Shown in pieces: positions 34,824 through 43,382 of a DNA stretch of 54,001 nt. The position numbers and the translations under genes were made by a program. The notes below the pieces were generated by a model, which saw nothing but the letters and a program-made list of their open reading frames with translations, ran no database searches and was not told the DNA's origin. How positions within the stretch are numbered: position 1 is the stretch's first letter; the number at the start of each line of letters is the position of its first letter. Source of the stretch: Ignavibacteria bacterium RIFOXYB12_FULL_35_14. Lineage in GTDB: Bacteria; Bacteroidota; Ignavibacteria; Ignavibacteriales; Ignavibacteriaceae. Location: the NCBI GenBank assembly GCA_001803045.1, contig MHAR01000093.1, positions 1-54,001 of the forward strand, in the 5' to 3' direction.

Positions 34824-36152
34824 TTGAGAAATACTGTTTTAATTTTATTTCTATTTCTTTTTATCAATTCATGTTTATTTGCGCAAGACTCTTCCTCCGT
34901 TGAAGTAAAGCGAACTTACTATCCAAATGGACTCCCAAAAACTCAGGGTGATTACTGGAATGGTCAGCTTCACGGAGATTATCTAGAATTTTACCCCAAC
35001 GGAAAACTTTGGAAAAAGTGGCGCTTCTTTAATGGTAAGGAAGATGGCATTTCCACTTGGTTGTTTGACGATGGACTTGTAAGCATCGAATGGAATTATA
35101 AAAATGGAGTGAAAGAAGGAATTTCTAAATGGTACTATGAAACCGGTGAGCTTTGGTCCGAACAGCTTTATGTAAATGGAAAGCTTGACGGCGTGACCAA
35201 AACGTATTACAAAACCGGAGAGCTTCAGGGAGAGTGGAATTATATTGATGGACTGCTTCAAGGAAGATCAACAACATATTATAAAAATGGTAAACCGGAA
35301 GTTTCAAGCTATTACGTTAACGGAATCCAGGATGGGAAAACAATTGTGTATCATGAAAACAGCATGGTTGCTCTCGAAGCAATGTTTGTTAATGATAGGA
35401 TTGAAGGTGAAGTTCGGCTGTATGATGGTGCGGGAAATTTGAGAGTAAAAGATTCTTACAAAAATGGAGAGATAACCAACCGTATCAAGTACGATTTTCA
35501 GGGTAAGTTTGAAGAAGAAGAAAAAACGATTAAAAACTATTATGATAACGGCACACTCAAAGAAGAAATATTTTTACGTGACGGTAAAAAAGAAAATGAA
35601 ATGAAAACTTATTATGACAGCGGCTTTCTAAGAGAAGTTTGGAATTTTGTAAGCGATACTCTGGATGGAAAATCGTACAAGTATTTTGAGAACGGTGTGC
35701 TTCAGTTAGAAATGGATTTCATTAAAGGAGTTCAAAAGGGAATTACAAAAGAATATTTTGAAAATGGGGCAATCCAAGCAGAATACTTTTATGACAATAA
35801 TGTGAAAGACGGTATTGCACTTACTTACTACCCCAATGGAATTTTAGAATCGGCAGTATACTATAGAAATGATGAGCTGAACGGCGAGCGAAAAACCTAT
35901 CATGAAAATGGTGTTATGAAATCTTTAGATAATTTAGAGAATGGTAAAATCGTTGGTGCTCGAAAAATTTATTATAAAGATGGATCATTGTTTCGCGATG
36001 AATATTATATTAACAATTTGCTTGAAGGATGGGTTAAAATGTTTAGCGCAAATGGAGTATTATCTAAAGAGGAGTATTATTCCTCTGGGATTCTTCAAAG
36101 ATCGAGAGATTATGATGCAAAGGGTAATTTAGTCTCAAGTAAGAGTTTTTAA
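34824..36152 (+). CDS. Secreted MORN_2/YwqK-type repeat protein (17-18 repeats)
   Basis: 442 residues from a TTG with AAAGG five bases upstream. A signal peptide (LILFLFLFINSCLFAQ) is followed by 17-18 tandem repeats of 23-24 residues, of the type YYxNGxLxxExxYxNGxxxG (for example YYPNGLPKTQGDYWNGQLHG and YYETGELWSEQLYVNGKLDG). Such repeats (MORN_2, also labelled YwqK-family antitoxin) form an extended beta-solenoid-like sheet. Beyond structural or binding roles their function is unclear; the antitoxin label comes from a Bacillus homologue and should not be carried over. The whole protein is repeats, presumably periplasmic or on the surface. The second repeat gene starts one base after its stop, so the two are co-transcribed. 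Confidence 0.88.
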   Translation: MRNTVLILFLFLFINSCLFAQDSSSVEVKRTYYPNGLPKTQGDYWNGQLHGDYLEFYPNGKLWKKWRFFNGKEDGISTWLFDDGLVSIEWNYKNGVKEGISKWYYETGELWSEQLYVNGKLDGVTKTYYKTGELQGEWNYIDGLLQGRSTTYYKNGKPEVSSYYVNGIQDGKTIVYHENSMVALEAMFVNDRIEGEVRLYDGAGNLRVKDSYKNGEITNRIKYDFQGKFEEEEKTIKNYYDNGTLKEEIFLRDGKKENEMKTYYDSGFLREVWNFVSDTLDGKSYKYFENGVLQLEMDFIKGVQKGITKEYFENGAIQAEYFYDNNVKDGIALTYYPNGILESAVYYRNDELNGERKTYHENGVMKSLDNLENGKIVGARKIYYKDGSLFRDEYYINNLLEGWVKMFSANGVLSKEEYYSSGILQRSRDYDAKGNLVSSKSF

Positions 36153-36153
36153 G

Positions 36154-37068
36154 ATGATAAAATTTACTTGTTCAGTTTTTATTTTGGTTTGTTTTTGTTC
36201 ATTCACTTATTCCCAAGATGGAGTAAAGAATACCTTTTTCTCAGATGGTAAGCTTAGACAAATTGAAAATTTTAAGAACGGAAAGTTAGACGGTGAATCC
36301 AGACATTATTATAAAACCGGAATTTTGAAAGAGATAACTAATTATCGAGATGGAAGAAAGAATGGTTTGTCCTCATCATTTTATGAAAGCGGAATTCTTA
36401 AGGAATATGTAAACTATATTGATAATAGATTCAATGGTGAATTTAGAACATTCCATGAAAAAGGAATTCTTAAAGAAGTTGGAGAATATACAAATGGTTT
36501 ATTAGTCAATTCCTACAGGGCTTATTACGAATCTGGTGAATTAAAGTCCGAATACCTTTTTGTTAACGGTGAGAAAGTTGGAGTAAGCAGAGATTATTAC
36601 AAGAACGGTGTTCTTAAAGCAGAAGCTAATTTTGACAGTAATTTGCAAAACGGAATGACAAAATGGTACTATGAAAGCGGCAAGCTAAAAGGTATTTTCA
36701 ATTATGGGGGTGGAAATCTTCATGGCCAAGCGAAAGAGTTTTATGAGAATGACAGTTTATTATCAATTAAAAATTATCTGTACGGCAAACTTGATGGCGT
36801 AGGTTACGAATACTATGAAAATGGAAAAATCAGAGTTGAGAGTAATTTTAAATCCGGCTTCAGAGAAGGAATAACAAAATCATTTTATGAGAACGGAAAT
36901 TTGTGGACAAAACAGAACTACAAAAAAAATATACTCGATGGTGAAACTAAGATTTACCGAGATAATACTTCATTGTGGTACATCGAAATTTATGAAAATG
37001 GAAAGTTGGTTTTGAGTAAAGAATATTCCGAAGATGAAAAATTAATTGAGGAAAAGATTCTACGTTAG
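36154..37068 (+). CDS. Secreted MORN_2/YwqK-type repeat protein (about 12 repeats)
   Basis: 304 residues with a signal peptide (MIKFTCSVFILVCFCSFTYS). About 12 repeats of 23-24 residues of the same kind as the gene upstream (for example YYKTGILKEITNYRDGRKNG and YYESGELKSEYLFVNGEKVG), with no other domain. The one-base gap to the upstream stop indicates translational coupling. The paired genes look like a tandem duplication followed by loss or gain of repeat units. As both start with signal peptides, the products probably act outside the cytoplasm, perhaps as a pair. No toxin gene is adjacent, so an antitoxin role is not supported. Confidence 0.87.
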   Translation: MIKFTCSVFILVCFCSFTYSQDGVKNTFFSDGKLRQIENFKNGKLDGESRHYYKTGILKEITNYRDGRKNGLSSSFYESGILKEYVNYIDNRFNGEFRTFHEKGILKEVGEYTNGLLVNSYRAYYESGELKSEYLFVNGEKVGVSRDYYKNGVLKAEANFDSNLQNGMTKWYYESGKLKGIFNYGGGNLHGQAKEFYENDSLLSIKNYLYGKLDGVGYEYYENGKIRVESNFKSGFREGITKSFYENGNLWTKQNYKKNILDGETKIYRDNTSLWYIEIYENGKLVLSKEYSEDEKLIEEKILR

Positions 37069-37074
37069 GAAATA

Positions 37075-37190
37075 CTGCCACTAATCCGTTAGCTAACGGA
37101 CACAAATTTTCACGAATCTATTTGTGTTTATTCGTGCAATTCGTGGCAATACTATTTTGTTCTCGTAGATTCGCGGTATTCAAAAACATA
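37075..37190. repeat. Small hairpin repeats before aguB
   Basis: ATCCGTTAGCTAACGGA is a palindrome, and ATTCGTG / CACGAAT elements follow (CACGAATCTATTTGTG, TTCGTGCAATTCGTGGC, CGTAGATTCGCGG). No gene in this 136-bp gap. Typical of dispersed hairpin repeats. Confidence 0.45.
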
Positions 37191-37204
37191 AGTGGAATTT
37201 CAAT

Positions 37205-38110
37205 ATGGGTAAAATAAAATCGGCGGCAACAACTAAATTTAAAATCGGGTTGATTCAAATCAGCTTAAGCAATAACCCCAATGATAATTTGGAAAAAGCC
37301 ATAACGTGGATTGAACGAGCAGTTAAAAAAGGCGCCAATGTAATCTGTCTTCCCGAATTATTTCGCTCACAATACTTTTGTCAAAAAGAGGACATTGATA
37401 ATTACAATTTGGCAGAGACTATTCCCGGTCCTTCAACTGAAGCCATCTCAAAAATATGCAAGAAGCTCGGAGTTGTTGTCATCGCATCGCTATTTGAGAA
37501 ACGGGCAGCGGGAATTTACCACAACACAGCCGCAATTATAAATGAAGAAGGAAAGCTCGAGGGGATTTACCGTAAGATGCATATTCCTGATGATCCATCG
37601 TACTATGAAAAATTTTATTTTACTCCAGGTGATTTAGGTTACAAGTCTTTCAATACAAAATTTGGAAAAATTTCCACACTGATCTGCTGGGATCAGTGGT
37701 ATCCCGAAGCTGCAAGATTAACTGCAATGCAAGACCCCGCTGTAATTTTTTATCCTACTGCAATTGGCTGGCATCCTCATGAGAAAACAGATCATGGTAA
37801 TGCTCAACTCGAAGCTTGGCATACAGTCCAACGCGGACACGCCATTGCTAATGGAGTTTACGTTGCATCAGTAAATCGAATTGGTTTAGAGAAGCCGGAT
37901 AAAAATTCTGCTGGAATAGATTTTTGGGGTTCATCATTTGTCACAGACCCGCAAGGTGTGGTGATTGCACAAGCATCTTCTAATAAGGAAGAAATATTGA
38001 TTGCAGAAATTGACTTGGATAGAATAGAATACATTCGGCGCAATTGGCCATTTTTACGAGATAGAAGAATTGATTCGTACGATGGAATTACTAATAGATT
38101 TTTAATGTAA
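37205..38110 (+). CDS. aguB: N-carbamoylputrescine amidase (nitrilase superfamily)
   Basis: 301 residues, normal for AguB. The carbon-nitrogen hydrolase catalytic triad is visible: Glu in VICLPELFRSQYFC (about 50), Lys in IYRKMHIPDDPSYYEKFYF (about 120) and Cys in TLICWDQWYPEAARL (about 158). The sequence DPSYYEKFYFTPGDLGYK is typical of the AguB branch. It hydrolyses N-carbamoylputrescine to putrescine, CO2 and ammonia. Agmatine deiminase (39204-40262), the preceding enzyme, lies downstream on the same strand; the pair is split by an IS200-like element, so they may once have been a tight operon. Confidence 0.95.
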   Translation: MGKIKSAATTKFKIGLIQISLSNNPNDNLEKAITWIERAVKKGANVICLPELFRSQYFCQKEDIDNYNLAETIPGPSTEAISKICKKLGVVVIASLFEKRAAGIYHNTAAIINEEGKLEGIYRKMHIPDDPSYYEKFYFTPGDLGYKSFNTKFGKISTLICWDQWYPEAARLTAMQDPAVIFYPTAIGWHPHEKTDHGNAQLEAWHTVQRGHAIANGVYVASVNRIGLEKPDKNSAGIDFWGSSFVTDPQGVVIAQASSNKEEILIAEIDLDRIEYIRRNWPFLRDRRIDSYDGITNRFLM

Positions 38111-38154
38111 GTCTATTTATTTCTCAAGTTAATCGATTGGTTTAACTCTGGAAT

Positions 38155-38230
38155 TTTGTTAAGCCCGAAGGGCTGGTATTACTAAAAAAAATTAGAGTAA
38201 TATGTTTCTAAACCCCAAATGGGTAAAATT
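38155..38230. repeat. IS200-unit hairpin module 1
   Basis: Contains AGCCCGAAGGGCT (38162-38174) and AACCCCAAATGGGT (38211-38224). Corresponds to the modules at 38440-38512 and 39115-39192, which suggests three boundaries of two tandem units. Confidence 0.7.
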
Positions 38231-38260
38231 ATTTCAGCACTTTGAATTATTGGAATAGTA

Positions 38261-38510
38261 TGAGATTGAAATCAACGAATAATATTTATCTGAATGGATT
38301 GACATTTAATTTCATCCCATTGGGATTTGTTTTATCCTTCTCTTTATGGTTAAACTATAATCATGTCACCACTTCGTGGTTAACTTTCATAGATATGGAT
38401 ATTGTAATTTTTAGAAGTATTTATTTACACTCGGTATTAAAATAAACCCGAAGAGCTGATATTATCATAATAAATTATCGTATTGTGTTTTAAACCACAT
38501 AGGAGTAAAA
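38261..38510 (+). pseudogene. Relic of an IS200-like transposase unit (3' tail and palindromes)
   Basis: From 38261 the sequence parallels the 3' end of the intact transposase at 38938 and its downstream region for about 250 bp. The frame EIEINE, then stop, then YLSEWIDI matches EIEFNEKYLFEWIDI of the intact gene. The trailing palindromes ATCCCATTGGGAT and ACCACTTCGTGGT, and the AAACCCGAAGAGCT and TAAACCACATAGGAG module, are shared with the downstream copy. So a preceding copy of the element lost its body and kept its tail. It lies between aguB and the intact transposase gene. Confidence 0.8.
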
Positions 38511-38521
38511 GGATAAAAATT

Positions 38522-38986
38522 ATGGCTGGAACATATTCGCAAGTTTATATTCAAGTTGTTTTTGCAGTTAACGGCAGGCAAAATTTAATTGGTAAGATTT
38601 GGAAGGAAGAGTTGAATAAGTACATTGCAGGCATTGTGAAGGGAAAGGAACAAAAGTCAATAATTGTAAACGGAATGCCTGATCACATTCATACCTTCAT
38701 TGGTTTAAAACCAGTAATGGCAATTTCAGATTTGGTCAGAGATATCAAAAACAATTCCTCAAAATTTATTAATGATAGAAAATTTGTTAGAGGAAAATTC
38801 TCCTGGCAAGAAGGTTATGGAGTATTTTCATATTCTCATTCACATATTTCCAGGGTATATAATTACATTCTTAATCAAGAAAAACATCATCAGAATATAA
38901 CATTTAAACAAGAATATCTAGAATTACTCAAGAAATTTGAGATCGAATTCAACGAAAAATATTTATTTGAATGGATTGACATTTAA
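38522..38986 (+). CDS. IS200/IS605-like (Y1/REP-associated) transposase TnpA
   Basis: 154 residues from the ATG at 38522 (MAGTYSQVYIQVVFAVNGRQ); an earlier in-frame start would only add upstream repeat sequence. Signature residues of single-strand transposases with a HUH fold are present: NGMPDHIHTFIGL (His-x-His, about 57-60) and YGVFSYSHSHISRVYNYILN followed by QEKHH, where the Tyr of VYNYI is the nucleophile. The protein cuts and joins single-stranded hairpin DNA at palindromes flanking the unit. It is flanked by the tail repeats 38261-38510 and 38938-39190 and appears intact. Confidence 0.92.
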   Translation: MAGTYSQVYIQVVFAVNGRQNLIGKIWKEELNKYIAGIVKGKEQKSIIVNGMPDHIHTFIGLKPVMAISDLVRDIKNNSSKFINDRKFVRGKFSWQEGYGVFSYSHSHISRVYNYILNQEKHHQNITFKQEYLELLKKFEIEFNEKYLFEWIDI

Positions 38987-39190
38987 TTTCATTCCATTGG
39001 GATTTGTTTTATCCTTCTCCATACGGTTAAACTATAATCATATCACCACTTCGTGGTTAGCAATTATAAATATTGTTATCGCAAATTTTAAGAAGTGTTT
39101 ACTTTTCTTAGGATTAAAAAAGCCCGGAGGGCTGATAGTATTATAGATATAAATCATAATCTGATTAAGAAAACCCCAAAGGGGTGAAAC
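38938..39190 (+). repeat. IS200-unit 3' tail and hairpin module
   Basis: Overlaps the transposase C-terminus, then ATTCCATTGGGAT, ACCACTTCGTGGT, AGCCCGGAGGGCT (39121-39133) and AACCCCAAAGGGGT (39173-39186). The same order occurs at 38261-38510. The palindromes are candidate TnpA recognition sites. Confidence 0.8.
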
Positions 39191-39203
39191 TATTCTAACA
39201 ATT

Positions 39204-40262
39204 ATGCGAAATAAAAAACCCAACTACCGTCTCCCCGCTGAATGGGAAAATCACGAAGCAACCTGGATTGGCTGGCCTCATAACAGGGAGGATTGGCCGG
39301 GGAAGTTTACACCGATCATTTGGGTTTACTGTGAAATTGTAAAGAAAATTGCTGAGGGTGAGAAGGTTAGAATAATTGTTGAATCCTCCGAGCATAAGAA
39401 AAAAGCAATTAGAGCTTTAAAAGATTCAAATACTGATTTAACTAATGTTGAATTTTTTATACTTAAAACTAACAGAGGATGGACAAGAGATTCAGGTCCC
39501 ATTTTTGTGAAATCAAAAACTTCAAGTGAACTCAACCTTGTAAGTTTTAAGTTTAATGCCTGGGCTAAGTATAATAATTACAAAAAGGATGCTCATCTGC
39601 CCGGTTTTATTTCTAAAAAGATGAATCTGAAAAGTATTAAGCCGATTCATAAAAATTTTCATGTAGTTTTAGAAGCCGGTTCCATTGATTCAAATGGTGA
39701 TGGTGTATTACTAACAACCGAAGAGTGCCTTCTTGATCCCAAAGTCCAGGTGAGAAACAAAGATTTTTCAAAAAGTGATTATGAAAAAGTTTTTCATGAT
39801 TATCTTGGCATTCAAAAAGTAATTTGGTTAGGAAAGGGAATTGTAGGCGATGATACTCATGGTCATGTTGACGATCTTTGCCGGTTTGTAAGTAAGGACA
39901 AAGTAGCATTAGTTCAGGAAGAAAATTCGAAGGATGATAATTACAAAATTCTAAAAGAAAATAAAGAACGGCTTGAGTCTGTGATTTTACCAGATGCCTC
40001 TAAATTAGAAGTGATTGACTTACCAATGCCTTCGCCTGTTGTTTTTAAGGGACAAAGACTGCCGGCAAGTTATGCTAATTTCTATATCTCGAATTCGTAC
40101 ATACTTGTTCCCACTTTTAACGATGTAAAAGACAAAGCAGCAATAGGAATTCTTAGTGAAATATTTAGTGATAGAAAAGTAGTTGGCATTCATGCAGTTG
40201 ATTTAGTTTGGGGACTTGGAACATTGCATTGCCTTACGCATGAACAGCCATTAATGGATTAG
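39204..40262 (+). CDS. aguA: Agmatine deiminase
   Basis: 352 residues, normal for the peptidylarginine-deiminase-like (PPAD/AguA) family. Conserved blocks: WENHEATWIGWPHNREDWPG (about 12-31), RGWTRDSGPIFVK (about 92-104), GDDTHGHVDDLCRFV (about 215, with His and Asp of the active site) and LGTLHCLTHEQP (about 337, catalytic Cys). It converts agmatine to N-carbamoylputrescine, which aguB upstream turns into putrescine. Together with aguB this gives the arginine-decarboxylase-linked putrescine route; the decarboxylase is not in this window. It follows the IS200-like unit by 18 bp, so its former promoter region may have been altered. Confidence 0.95.
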   Translation: MRNKKPNYRLPAEWENHEATWIGWPHNREDWPGKFTPIIWVYCEIVKKIAEGEKVRIIVESSEHKKKAIRALKDSNTDLTNVEFFILKTNRGWTRDSGPIFVKSKTSSELNLVSFKFNAWAKYNNYKKDAHLPGFISKKMNLKSIKPIHKNFHVVLEAGSIDSNGDGVLLTTEECLLDPKVQVRNKDFSKSDYEKVFHDYLGIQKVIWLGKGIVGDDTHGHVDDLCRFVSKDKVALVQEENSKDDNYKILKENKERLESVILPDASKLEVIDLPMPSPVVFKGQRLPASYANFYISNSYILVPTFNDVKDKAAIGILSEIFSDRKVVGIHAVDLVWGLGTLHCLTHEQPLMD

Positions 40263-40404
40263 TTTTCCGGTTGTCTCGAATGTGAACTTAAGCGCAATTT
40301 AACGGAAGAGTTCCAATATTATCAAAATAACTTTTGTTTTTTAATCAAATCCCTTTATGTTTTCAACAAGAAATTTCTTCAATTTTACCAGAGGAGAATA
40401 GATT

Positions 40405-41550
40405 GTGGTTATAGGCATTCCAAAAGAGATTCTGCAAGGCGAGAATCGAGTCTCAGCCGTGCCAGAAGTTGTATCTAAGTACATCAAATCCGGATTTACA
40501 GTTAATGTTGAGCAAGATGCGGGCTTAAGTGCCGGTTACACAAACGAAAAATATTCTGATGCCGGTGCAAAAATTATAAGCGGCACCGCCGAGTTATTCC
40601 AATCCGCAGATGTTATTCTAAAAGTTCAGCGCCCAATTGAAAATGAATCCTTAAAAAAACATGAATTGGATTTGATGAAGCCTGGAACTTTGCTAATCAC
40701 TTTTCTTTATCCTCTTCATTACGATGAATTGGCAAAAAAATGCGCCGAGAAAAAAATAAATGTCATATCTATGGATATGATTCCTCGTACAACTTTAGCT
40801 CAAAAAATGGATGCGCTAAGTTCACAGGCAAATATTGCAGGATACAAAAGTGTTTTACTTAGCGCAAATGCACTAGGTAAAATTTTTCCTCTGATGATGA
40901 CCGCCGCAGGCACGATTTCCCCGGCTAGAGTTGTGATAATGGGTGCGGGAGTTGCCGGTTTACAAGCATTAGGTACAGCAAAAAGATTAGGTGCGGTCGT
41001 TGAAGTTTCCGATATAAGACCTCAAGTTAAAGAGGAAGTTCAAAGCCTTGGCGGCAGATTTATTGAAGTTCCAACCGATGCATCTATGCAGGATGCCGGA
41101 GGTTATGCAAAAGAAGTTTCTGCGGAATTTTTGGAAAAGCAAAAAGCGTTGATCTTCAAGCATATAACAGAAGCCGACATTGTTATTACCACAGCATTAG
41201 TTCCGGGCAAGAAAGCACCCATTCTTGTTACAGAAGATATGGTTAAAAAGATGAGACCCGGCACCGTAGTTCTAGATATGGCGGTTGAATTCGGTGGGAA
41301 TTGTGAAATCAGTGAGTTGGGAAAAACAGTTAAGAAGCATGGAGTAACAATCATTGGTGAGCCTAACCTTCCAAGCTTAGTACCTCAACATGCAAGTGAA
41401 ATGTATTCAAAAAATATTCTTAGTTTAATTCAGCATATCAGTAAAGAAGGTAAGGTTGAATTGAAACTTGAAGATGAAATTGTAAAAGGCTCTTTGATTA
41501 CTTTTAGTGCGGAGGTTGTTCATCCTCGAATCAAAGATCTAAACAAATAA
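40405..41550 (+). CDS. pntAA: Proton-translocating NAD(P) transhydrogenase, subunit alpha part 1
   Basis: 381 residues from a GTG (VIGIPKEILQGENRVSAV) with GAGGAG 8-10 bases upstream. It covers only the soluble NAD-binding domain I: RVSAVPEVV, the Rossmann loop VVIMGAGVAGLQALGTAKRL (about 175-194) followed by VEVSDIRPQV, and DMAVEFGGNCE. The membrane part is a separate gene (pntAB), as in Rhodospirillum-type three-subunit enzymes. It pairs with PntB to move hydride between NADH and NADP+ coupled to proton entry, supplying NADPH. Operon order pntAA, pntAB, pntB. Confidence 0.96.
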   Translation: MVIGIPKEILQGENRVSAVPEVVSKYIKSGFTVNVEQDAGLSAGYTNEKYSDAGAKIISGTAELFQSADVILKVQRPIENESLKKHELDLMKPGTLLITFLYPLHYDELAKKCAEKKINVISMDMIPRTTLAQKMDALSSQANIAGYKSVLLSANALGKIFPLMMTAAGTISPARVVIMGAGVAGLQALGTAKRLGAVVEVSDIRPQVKEEVQSLGGRFIEVPTDASMQDAGGYAKEVSAEFLEKQKALIFKHITEADIVITTALVPGKKAPILVTEDMVKKMRPGTVVLDMAVEFGGNCEISELGKTVKKHGVTIIGEPNLPSLVPQHASEMYSKNILSLIQHISKEGKVELKLEDEIVKGSLITFSAEVVHPRIKDLNK

Positions 41551-41587
41551 GTGAAATGCAGAATTTCTTACAAATGAAGGAAAAAAT

Positions 41588-41872
41588 ATGGACGCATTAG
41601 GAATTTTAATGCTTATATACGTTTTTGTATTGGCAATTTTTGTGGGATTCGAGTTAATAACTAAAGTTCCTCCCACATTACACACACCGCTGATGTCCGG
41701 ATCCAATGCAATTTCAGGAATCACAATAGTAGGAGCAATACTAAGTGCAGGGTTGGAAGAATTTACCATCAGCACAATTCTCGGATTAGTTGCTATGGTT
41801 TTTGCAACAATAAATGTGGTCGGGGGTTTTCTAGTTACCGACAGAATGCTAAAAATGTTTAAGAAAAAATGA
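41588..41872 (+). CDS. pntAB: Proton-translocating NAD(P) transhydrogenase, subunit alpha part 2
   Basis: 94 residues with three membrane segments (ALGILMLIYVFVLAIFVGFE; ISGITIVGAILSAGL; TILGLVAMVFATINVVGGFL). The motif TLHTPLMSGSNAISGITIVG is diagnostic. This is the small membrane part that corresponds to the end of fused PntA proteins. The start has GAAGGAAAAAAT. It lies 37 bp after pntAA and 8 bp before pntB. Confidence 0.96.
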   Translation: MDALGILMLIYVFVLAIFVGFELITKVPPTLHTPLMSGSNAISGITIVGAILSAGLEEFTISTILGLVAMVFATINVVGGFLVTDRMLKMFKKK

Positions 41873-41880
41873 GGTAACTA

Positions 41881-43275
41881 ATGAAAATCATAATTGAAAT
41901 ATCTTACTTAGTAGCATCAATACTTTTTATTTTTGGAATTAAGCAGCTAAGTTCTCCCAAAACAGCTAGAAAGGGCAACTTCCTCGCTGCTTTAGGAATG
42001 TTCATTGCTATCGTAGTCACTCTTTTGGATCAGCATGTTCTTACCTACGAATGGATAATAATTGGATTTATTATCGGTGGAACCACTGGTACTTTAATGG
42101 CATTTAAAACACCGATGACAGGAATGCCGCAAATGGTTGGTTTGTTAAATGGATTTGGAGGTGGGGCTTCACTTTTAGTTGCCCTGTCGGAATTCTATAA
42201 AATGAAAAATTTTGCTCAGTGGAGTTTTGCCACATCTACAAATGTTACTGTTACCCTAAGTATTTTAATCGGAGCAGTTACTTTTACGGGATCTTTAATA
42301 GCATTTGGAAAATTACAAGGTATTGTAACGGGAAAGGTAGTTAAGTATCCGGGTCAGCATCCATTCAATTTATTTTTACTGATTGCTGTGGTAATTGCCG
42401 GAGTATTCTTTGTTGTTGATCCATCTTTAGAGTGGATTATACTTACTATCACTGCTGTGTCATTGGTTCTCGGTATATTGTTAGTGTTACCAATTGGCGG
42501 TGCGGATATGCCGGTTGCAATTTCATTGTTAAATTCTTACTCTGGGTTAGCTGCTTCGGCAACAGGTTTTGTCCTGCAAAATAATCAATTAATTATCGCT
42601 GGTGCATTAGTTGGTGCTTCAGGAATTATTCTAACAATGATAATGTGTAAAGGGATGAATAGGTCGCTGATGAATGTAGTGCTTGGAGGCTGGGCATCTG
42701 CTGGAGGATCTGGTCCTACCGCAGAAGGTGCTTCTCCCAAAGGTGATGTTAAATCTGTTGATTCGGAAGAACTGGCAATGATTTTTGACGTTGCAAGTAA
42801 GGTAGTGATTGTCCCGGGCTACGGAATGGCTGTTGCTCAAGCACAACATGCTGTAAGAGATTTAATGAACGTACTTGAATCAAAAGGTATCAACGTTAGA
42901 TATGCAATTCATCCTGTTGCTGGTAGAATGCCTGGGCACATGAATGTCTTACTTGCTGAAGCAAACGTAGCTTATGATAAGCTCTATGCTATGGAAGATA
43001 TTAACGATGATTTTCCAAATGTTGATATTGCATTAATTATCGGTGCAAACGATGTGGTTAATCCTGCTGCAAGACATGATCAGAACAGTCCTATTTTTGG
43101 TATGCCAATACTAAATGTAGATTATGCCAAAACTGTTGTTATTAATAAACGATCAATGAATGTAGGTTACGCGGGAATTGATAACGAGTTATTCTTTTAT
43201 CCAAATGCACTCATGTACTTTGGCGATGCGAGAGATGCAATAGTTAAGCTTACACATGCTCTAAAAGAAGCTTAG
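41881..43275 (+). CDS. pntB: Proton-translocating NAD(P) transhydrogenase, subunit beta
   Basis: 464 residues. The N-terminal half holds about nine membrane helices, with GGGASLLVALSEFY and LLNSYSGLAASATGFVLQN. The C-terminal NADP-binding domain III starts about 290 with VVIVPGYGMAVAQAQHAVRD, then YAIHPVAGRMPGHMNVLLAE, IGANDVVNPAARHDQNSPIF and GMPILNVDYAKTV. It forms the proton channel with PntAB and binds NADP(H). Its start has GAGG seven bases ahead. A terminator-like hairpin follows the stop at 43299-43332, ending the operon. Confidence 0.97.
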   Translation: MKIIIEISYLVASILFIFGIKQLSSPKTARKGNFLAALGMFIAIVVTLLDQHVLTYEWIIIGFIIGGTTGTLMAFKTPMTGMPQMVGLLNGFGGGASLLVALSEFYKMKNFAQWSFATSTNVTVTLSILIGAVTFTGSLIAFGKLQGIVTGKVVKYPGQHPFNLFLLIAVVIAGVFFVVDPSLEWIILTITAVSLVLGILLVLPIGGADMPVAISLLNSYSGLAASATGFVLQNNQLIIAGALVGASGIILTMIMCKGMNRSLMNVVLGGWASAGGSGPTAEGASPKGDVKSVDSEELAMIFDVASKVVIVPGYGMAVAQAQHAVRDLMNVLESKGINVRYAIHPVAGRMPGHMNVLLAEANVAYDKLYAMEDINDDFPNVDIALIIGANDVVNPAARHDQNSPIFGMPILNVDYAKTVVINKRSMNVGYAGIDNELFFYPNALMYFGDARDAIVKLTHALKEA

Positions 43276-43298
43276 GTTTTAGGATTTATATTATGATG

Positions 43299-43332
43299 AA
43301 AATGGCGGACATTTAGTTCGCCATTTTTATTA
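43299..43332 (+). terminator. Rho-independent-like terminator after pntB
   Basis: AAAATGGCG (43299-43307) pairs with CGCCATTTT (43319-43327) around an 11-base loop, followed by TATTATTAT. It separates the transhydrogenase operon from the envelope gene block. Confidence 0.7.
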
Positions 43333-43382
43333 TTATCCGCCGATATTGGTATATTTCTCTACCAAAATTTAATTATTTGTTA

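Noticed and set aside
34824-37068. Toxin-antitoxin module
   Set aside because: The MORN_2 proteins carry the YwqK antitoxin label in databases, but both are secreted and no toxin-like gene is adjacent.
38483-38521. Earlier start for the transposase
   Set aside because: The added 13 residues are encoded by the hairpin module; homologues start at MAGTYSQ-like sequence.
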